From JAYPUG01 sp038117265 (GTDB lineage Bacteria; Pseudomonadota; Alphaproteobacteria; UBA6615): a stretch of DNA of 33,599 bases. The notes under the pieces are model-generated. The model had not been told where the DNA came from. It saw only the letters and a program-made list of their open reading frames with translations, and ran no database searches. Location: contig JAYOFO010000024.1 of the NCBI GenBank assembly GCA_038117265.1, forward strand, positions 1 to 33,599. The letters run 5' to 3'. Of the stretch, positions 30,985 through 33,599 are shown one piece after another; within the stretch, counting starts at the first letter, position 1; the number at the start of each line of letters is the position of its first letter. The position numbers were made by a program, and so were the translations under genes.

Positions 30985-32115
30985 ATGGATACCTCGCTCG
31001 TCATCATGCTCGCCCTCGCCGCCGCGGGGCTCGGTGCGCTCCTTGCCGCCCTCCTCCTGCGCGGCCGCGCACCGAACAACGACGGCGCGGTGATCGCGCT
31101 CACCGAGCGGCTCGCCCAGATGACCGAGTCCCAGGCCGCCCAGCAGGCGCAGCTCTCGCAGGCGCTGCAGGCCCAGGAACGGGCGCTGGCCAAGTCGGTC
31201 GACGAGCGGCTGCAGTTCCTGGCAACGCGGGTCAACGAGACCCTCGACAAGAACAACCATGCCCAGAAGACGACCCTGGACGATCTCAAGGAACGGCTGG
31301 TGCGCATCGACACCGCCCAGAAGAACCTGACCGACCTGTCGTCCCAGGTGGTCGGCCTGCAGGAAATCCTGTCCAACAAGCAGGCGCGCGGCGCCTTCGG
31401 CGAGGTGCAGCTGCAGGATCTGGTGGAATCGGTGATGCCGCCGGGCAGCTATTCCTTCCAGGCGAGCGTGGGCGACGGCAAGCGCGCCGACTGCCTGCTC
31501 GACCTGCCGAACCCGCCGGGGCCGATGGTGGTCGACGCCAAGTTCCCGCTGGAGGCCTGGCGGCAGCTCCAGGAGGCCAAGACCGAGAGCGCCAAGACCG
31601 AGGCCGCGCGGGCGTTCCGCCGCGACGTGGCCACCCATGTGAAGGCGATTTCGGAAAAATACATCGTGCCCGGCGAGACGGCCGATGCCGCGCTGATGTT
31701 CCTGCCGTCGGAGGCGGTCTACGCCGAACTCCACGCCAATTTCGGGGATTCGGTCGACGCCGCGCATCGCGCCAAGGTCTTCATCGTTTCGCCGACGACA
31801 ATGTGGGCGCTGCTCAACACCATGCGCGCGGTGATGAAGGACGTGCGCATGAAGGAGGCCGCGGGGATCATCCAGACCGAGGTCCTGACCATGCTCGAGG
31901 ATGTCGACCGGCTGGACAAGCGGGTCGGCCATCTGGAGAAGCATTTCGAGCTGGCCGAGAAGGACATCCGGGAAATCCGCACGTCGGCCGACAAGGTCAA
32001 GAATCGCGGCGGGCGCATCCAGGACATCCAGCTCGACGAGGCGGAAGGCGCGAATGTCGTGTCCGCGGTGGAGGAAAGCCTCGCCGAGCCGCCGCGCCTG
32101 CGCACCGTCGAATAG
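30985..32115 (+). CDS. rmuC: DNA recombination protein RmuC family
   Basis: 376 residues. An N-terminal membrane segment (about 4-26, 'SLVIMLALAAAGLGALLAALL') is followed by a long coiled coil (about 35-125, rich in Gln/Glu/Leu). The RmuC domain then follows: 'KQARGAFGEVQLQDLVESVMP', 'DCLLDLPNPPGPMVVDAKFPLE', 'ISEKYIVPGETADAALMFLPSE' and 'VFIVSPTTMWALLNTMR'. The Asp-Lys pattern 'VVDAKFPLEAW' recalls PD-(D/E)xK nucleases. It is linked to limiting DNA inversions and rearrangement; the biochemical action is not settled. It ends three bases before the recR stop on the opposite strand. Confidence 0.94.
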   Translation: MDTSLVIMLALAAAGLGALLAALLLRGRAPNNDGAVIALTERLAQMTESQAAQQAQLSQALQAQERALAKSVDERLQFLATRVNETLDKNNHAQKTTLDDLKERLVRIDTAQKNLTDLSSQVVGLQEILSNKQARGAFGEVQLQDLVESVMPPGSYSFQASVGDGKRADCLLDLPNPPGPMVVDAKFPLEAWRQLQEAKTESAKTEAARAFRRDVATHVKAISEKYIVPGETADAALMFLPSEAVYAELHANFGDSVDAAHRAKVFIVSPTTMWALLNTMRAVMKDVRMKEAAGIIQTEVLTMLEDVDRLDKRVGHLEKHFELAEKDIREIRTSADKVKNRGGRIQDIQLDEAEGANVVSAVEESLAEPPRLRTVE

Positions 32116-32118
32116 GCG

Positions 32119-32712
32119 TCAGACCTCGCGCCGGCTCTTGATCGCGGCGGTCAGGGTTCCGTCATCGAGATAGTCGAGTTCGCCGCCCACCGGCACGCCG
32201 TGGGCCAGCCGCGAGATTCGCACCCCGGCATCGGTCAGCCGTTCGGTGATGTAATGGGCCGTGGTCTGGCCGGCGACGGTGGCGTTTGTGGCGAGGATCA
32301 CCTCGCCGACCGCCGGGTCACGGGCCCGGTCGACCAGCCGGCCGATGTTGAGATCGTCGGGCCGGACCCCGTCCAGTGCCGACAGGGTGCCCCCGAGCAC
32401 GTGATACAGCCCGCCATAGGACGCCGTGCGTTCGAGCGCCCACAAATCGGCCACGTCCTCGATCACGCAGATCACCGAACGGTCGCGCTCGGGATCGGCG
32501 CACACCCGGCACGGGTCCACCGTGTCGAGGTTGCCGCAGGCGCTGCAGGTGCGGATCGCCGCCGCCGCACCGGCCAGCGCGTCGGCGAGCGGCTGCATGA
32601 TCAGGCCCGGCCGCTTGATCATGTGCAGCGCCGCGCGCCGCGCCGAGCGCGGGCCCAGCCCCGGCAGCTTCGCCAGCAGCTCGACGAGCCGTTCGATCTC
32701 GGGCGTGCTCAT
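32119..32712 (-). CDS. recR: Recombination mediator protein RecR
   Basis: 197 residues. Works with RecO (and RecF) to load RecA at gaps. It has the N-terminal HhH segment 'LVELLAKLPGLGPRSARRAALHM', a C4 zinc finger 'CSACGNLDTVDPCRVCADP' (about 57-75), and a Toprim domain starting 'ICVIEDVADLWALERT' and including 'YHVLGGTLSALDGV' and 'ILATNATVAGQTTAHYI'. The C-terminal 'RLAHGVPVGGELDYLDDGTL' is the family ending. Its ATG at 32712 lies 31 bases after the ybaB stop; dnaX-ybaB-recR is a classic order. Confidence 0.97.
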   Translation of the reverse strand: MSTPEIERLVELLAKLPGLGPRSARRAALHMIKRPGLIMQPLADALAGAAAAIRTCSACGNLDTVDPCRVCADPERDRSVICVIEDVADLWALERTASYGGLYHVLGGTLSALDGVRPDDLNIGRLVDRARDPAVGEVILATNATVAGQTTAHYITERLTDAGVRISRLAHGVPVGGELDYLDDGTLTAAIKSRREV

Positions 32713-32743
32713 GCGGTTTCGCGGGAACGGTGCGGGTGACGGA

Positions 32744-33073
32744 TCAGCCGCCGAAGGGCAGGTTGAAGCCCGGCGGCAGGTTGAGACCGCCGGTCAGTTC
32801 CTTCATCTCGTCGGCCATGCGCTGTTCTGCCTTCGCCTTAGCGTCGGCGTGGGCGGCGACGATCAGGTCCTCGACGATCTCGGCCTCGTCCGGGTTCATC
32901 AGCGAGGGGTCGATGCGGATGGACTTCATCTCGCCCTTGCCGTTGAGGGTGACGGAGACCATGCCGGCGCCCGACGATCCCTCGATCGCGAGATCCGAGA
33001 GGCGCGCCTGCATCTCGGCCATCTTGGCCTGCATCTCCTGCGCCTGCTTCATCAAATTGCCAAGGTTCTTCAT
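32744..33073 (-). CDS. ybaB: YbaB/EbfC family nucleoid-associated protein
   Basis: 109 residues. A small dimeric DNA-binding protein. The N-terminal helix 'NLMKQAQEMQAKMAEMQARL' is Met/Gln-rich, followed by a three-stranded sheet ('GMVSVTLNGKGEMKSIRIDP') and a C-terminal helix ('EDLIVAAHADAKAKAEQRM'), ending with Gly/Pro-rich 'LNLPPGFNLPFGG', as is typical in alphaproteobacteria. The start ATG at 33073 overlaps the dnaX stop by 4 bases (ATGA), so translation is coupled. Confidence 0.96.
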   Translation of the reverse strand: MKNLGNLMKQAQEMQAKMAEMQARLSDLAIEGSSGAGMVSVTLNGKGEMKSIRIDPSLMNPDEAEIVEDLIVAAHADAKAKAEQRMADEMKELTGGLNLPPGFNLPFGG

Positions 33074-33599
33074 TCGTCGTCCTCGATTTCGATGGGTGCG
33101 CCGTCCTCGGCCGGGTCCGACGTCACCGCGTCGCGCGCCTCGACCTTCTCGATCCGCGCGCCGGGAAATGTCTCGAGCGCGGCCCGCACGACGGGGTTCT
33201 CCGCCGCCTCGCGGTAGGCCGCGTGCTCGGCCGCCTCGTCCTGCGCCGCCAGGGTGGGCATGCCCTCGGCGCCCGACACGCTCACCTGCCAGTGCGCTCC
33301 GCACCATTCGCGCAGCCGGCTGAGCGCCTGGCCGACCAGGTCGGACGGCGCGTTCTCGGTCGGCCGGAACTCGACCCGCCCCGGCTCGTAGGAGACCAGG
33401 TGGACATTGGCGTGCAGATGGTTGCGCAGCGAGATCTCGCGCCTGTCGGCGAAGAGCTGGACCAGCACGCGGAAGGATTCGGGATCGGCGCGCCCGCGCG
33501 GCGCGGCCGCAGGCACCGGATCGGGATCGGGGGCCGGCTGACGCGCCACCGCCGTCGCGTGCCCACCTCCATGGTCGCCCTCGTGTCCACCACCGGGGC
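33070..33599 (-). CDS. dnaX: DNA polymerase III subunit gamma/tau, C-terminal part (runs off right edge)
   Basis: About 176 codons are present, open to the edge. The ATPase domain lies outside the window; what is seen is a Gly/His/Pro linker (with 'GGGHEGDHGGGHATAV' at the edge) and the C-terminal domain of tau from alphaproteobacteria: 'SFRVLVQLFADRREISLRNHL', 'VHLVSYEPGRVEFRP', 'LREWCGAHWQVSVSG' and 'NPVVRAALETFPGARIEKV'. This domain contacts the polymerase core and helicase in tau. Identification rests on this domain and on the downstream ybaB-recR order. The acidic tail 'APIEIEDDE' is usual. Confidence 0.92.
   Translation of the reverse strand, partial: PGGGHEGDHGGGHATAVARQPAPDPDPVPAAAPRGRADPESFRVLVQLFADRREISLRNHLHANVHLVSYEPGRVEFRPTENAPSDLVGQALSRLREWCGAHWQVSVSGAEGMPTLAAQDEAAEHAAYREAAENPVVRAALETFPGARIEKVEARDAVTSDPAEDGAPIEIEDDE

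Noticed and set aside
1..33599. CRISPR array, insertion sequence, prophage or integron
   Set aside because: No spaced direct repeats, transposase, integrase or phage-like genes were seen; gene content and codon use are uniform and mostly housekeeping.

Overview
This is a GC-rich window, with strong G/C preference at third codon positions and dense gene packing. It most probably comes from an alphaproteobacterium of the Rhodospirillales type. Three things point there: the blocks rpmH-rnpA-yidD-yidC-engB-argB and dnaX-ybaB-recR, the succinylase branch of lysine synthesis (dapD-dapE), and a gamma/tau C-terminal region of the kind seen in alphaproteobacteria. No phage, insertion sequence, integron or CRISPR array is visible. 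TAG, TGA and GTG/TTG starts are used in the ordinary bacterial way.

Layout. 1-688: start of an acyl-CoA dehydrogenase that runs off the left edge. 892-2390: aldo/keto reductase, VOC dioxygenase-like protein and tRNA-Arg(ACG). 2625-3770: outer-membrane lipoprotein with an OmpA-like end. 3801-6683: Lon-like protease divergent from a small secreted DUF4864 protein. 6757-7224: gpt. 7232-12953: a minus-strand operon of two peptidases (M20, P1/DmpA-like), a peptide-binding protein and two Dpp-type permeases, with no ATPase. 13011-14219: rRNA methyltransferase (RlmI type). 14227-16530: a sensor histidine kinase and a DUF547 protein, both carrying a disabling lesion. 16602-18839: flavoprotein disulfide oxidoreductase paired with a TVP38/TMEM64 membrane protein. 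19017-23298: rpmH to argB. 23311-23870: remnant of a quinone reductase. 24009-27438: HAD nucleotidase, dapD, dapE and a membrane protein. 27435-30880: MFS efflux protein, truA, fmt, def. 30985-33599: rmuC, recR, ybaB and the dnaX 3' end.

How the genes work together. The peptidase-transporter operon looks like uptake and hydrolysis of peptides or amino-acid amides. yidC, yidD, rnpA and engB serve membrane insertion, tRNA processing and ribosome assembly. def and fmt handle formyl-Met start and removal. dapD/dapE supply diaminopimelate and argB supplies arginine.

I did not find a convincing new multi-gene system. The most informative features are small lesions: an amber codon in the kinase, a 5-bp tandem duplication that shifts the end of DUF547, a quinone reductase cut in half and joined to a foreign tail, and an amber codon just before the MFS start. 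There are also two clean inverted repeats in promoter regions and a set of genes with a -10-like hexamer directly in front of the ATG, suggesting leaderless mRNAs. No stretch above 300 bases lacks a gene or gene remnant. The longest empty gaps are 2391-2624 (promoters and an inverted repeat) and 689-891 (nothing convincing seen).
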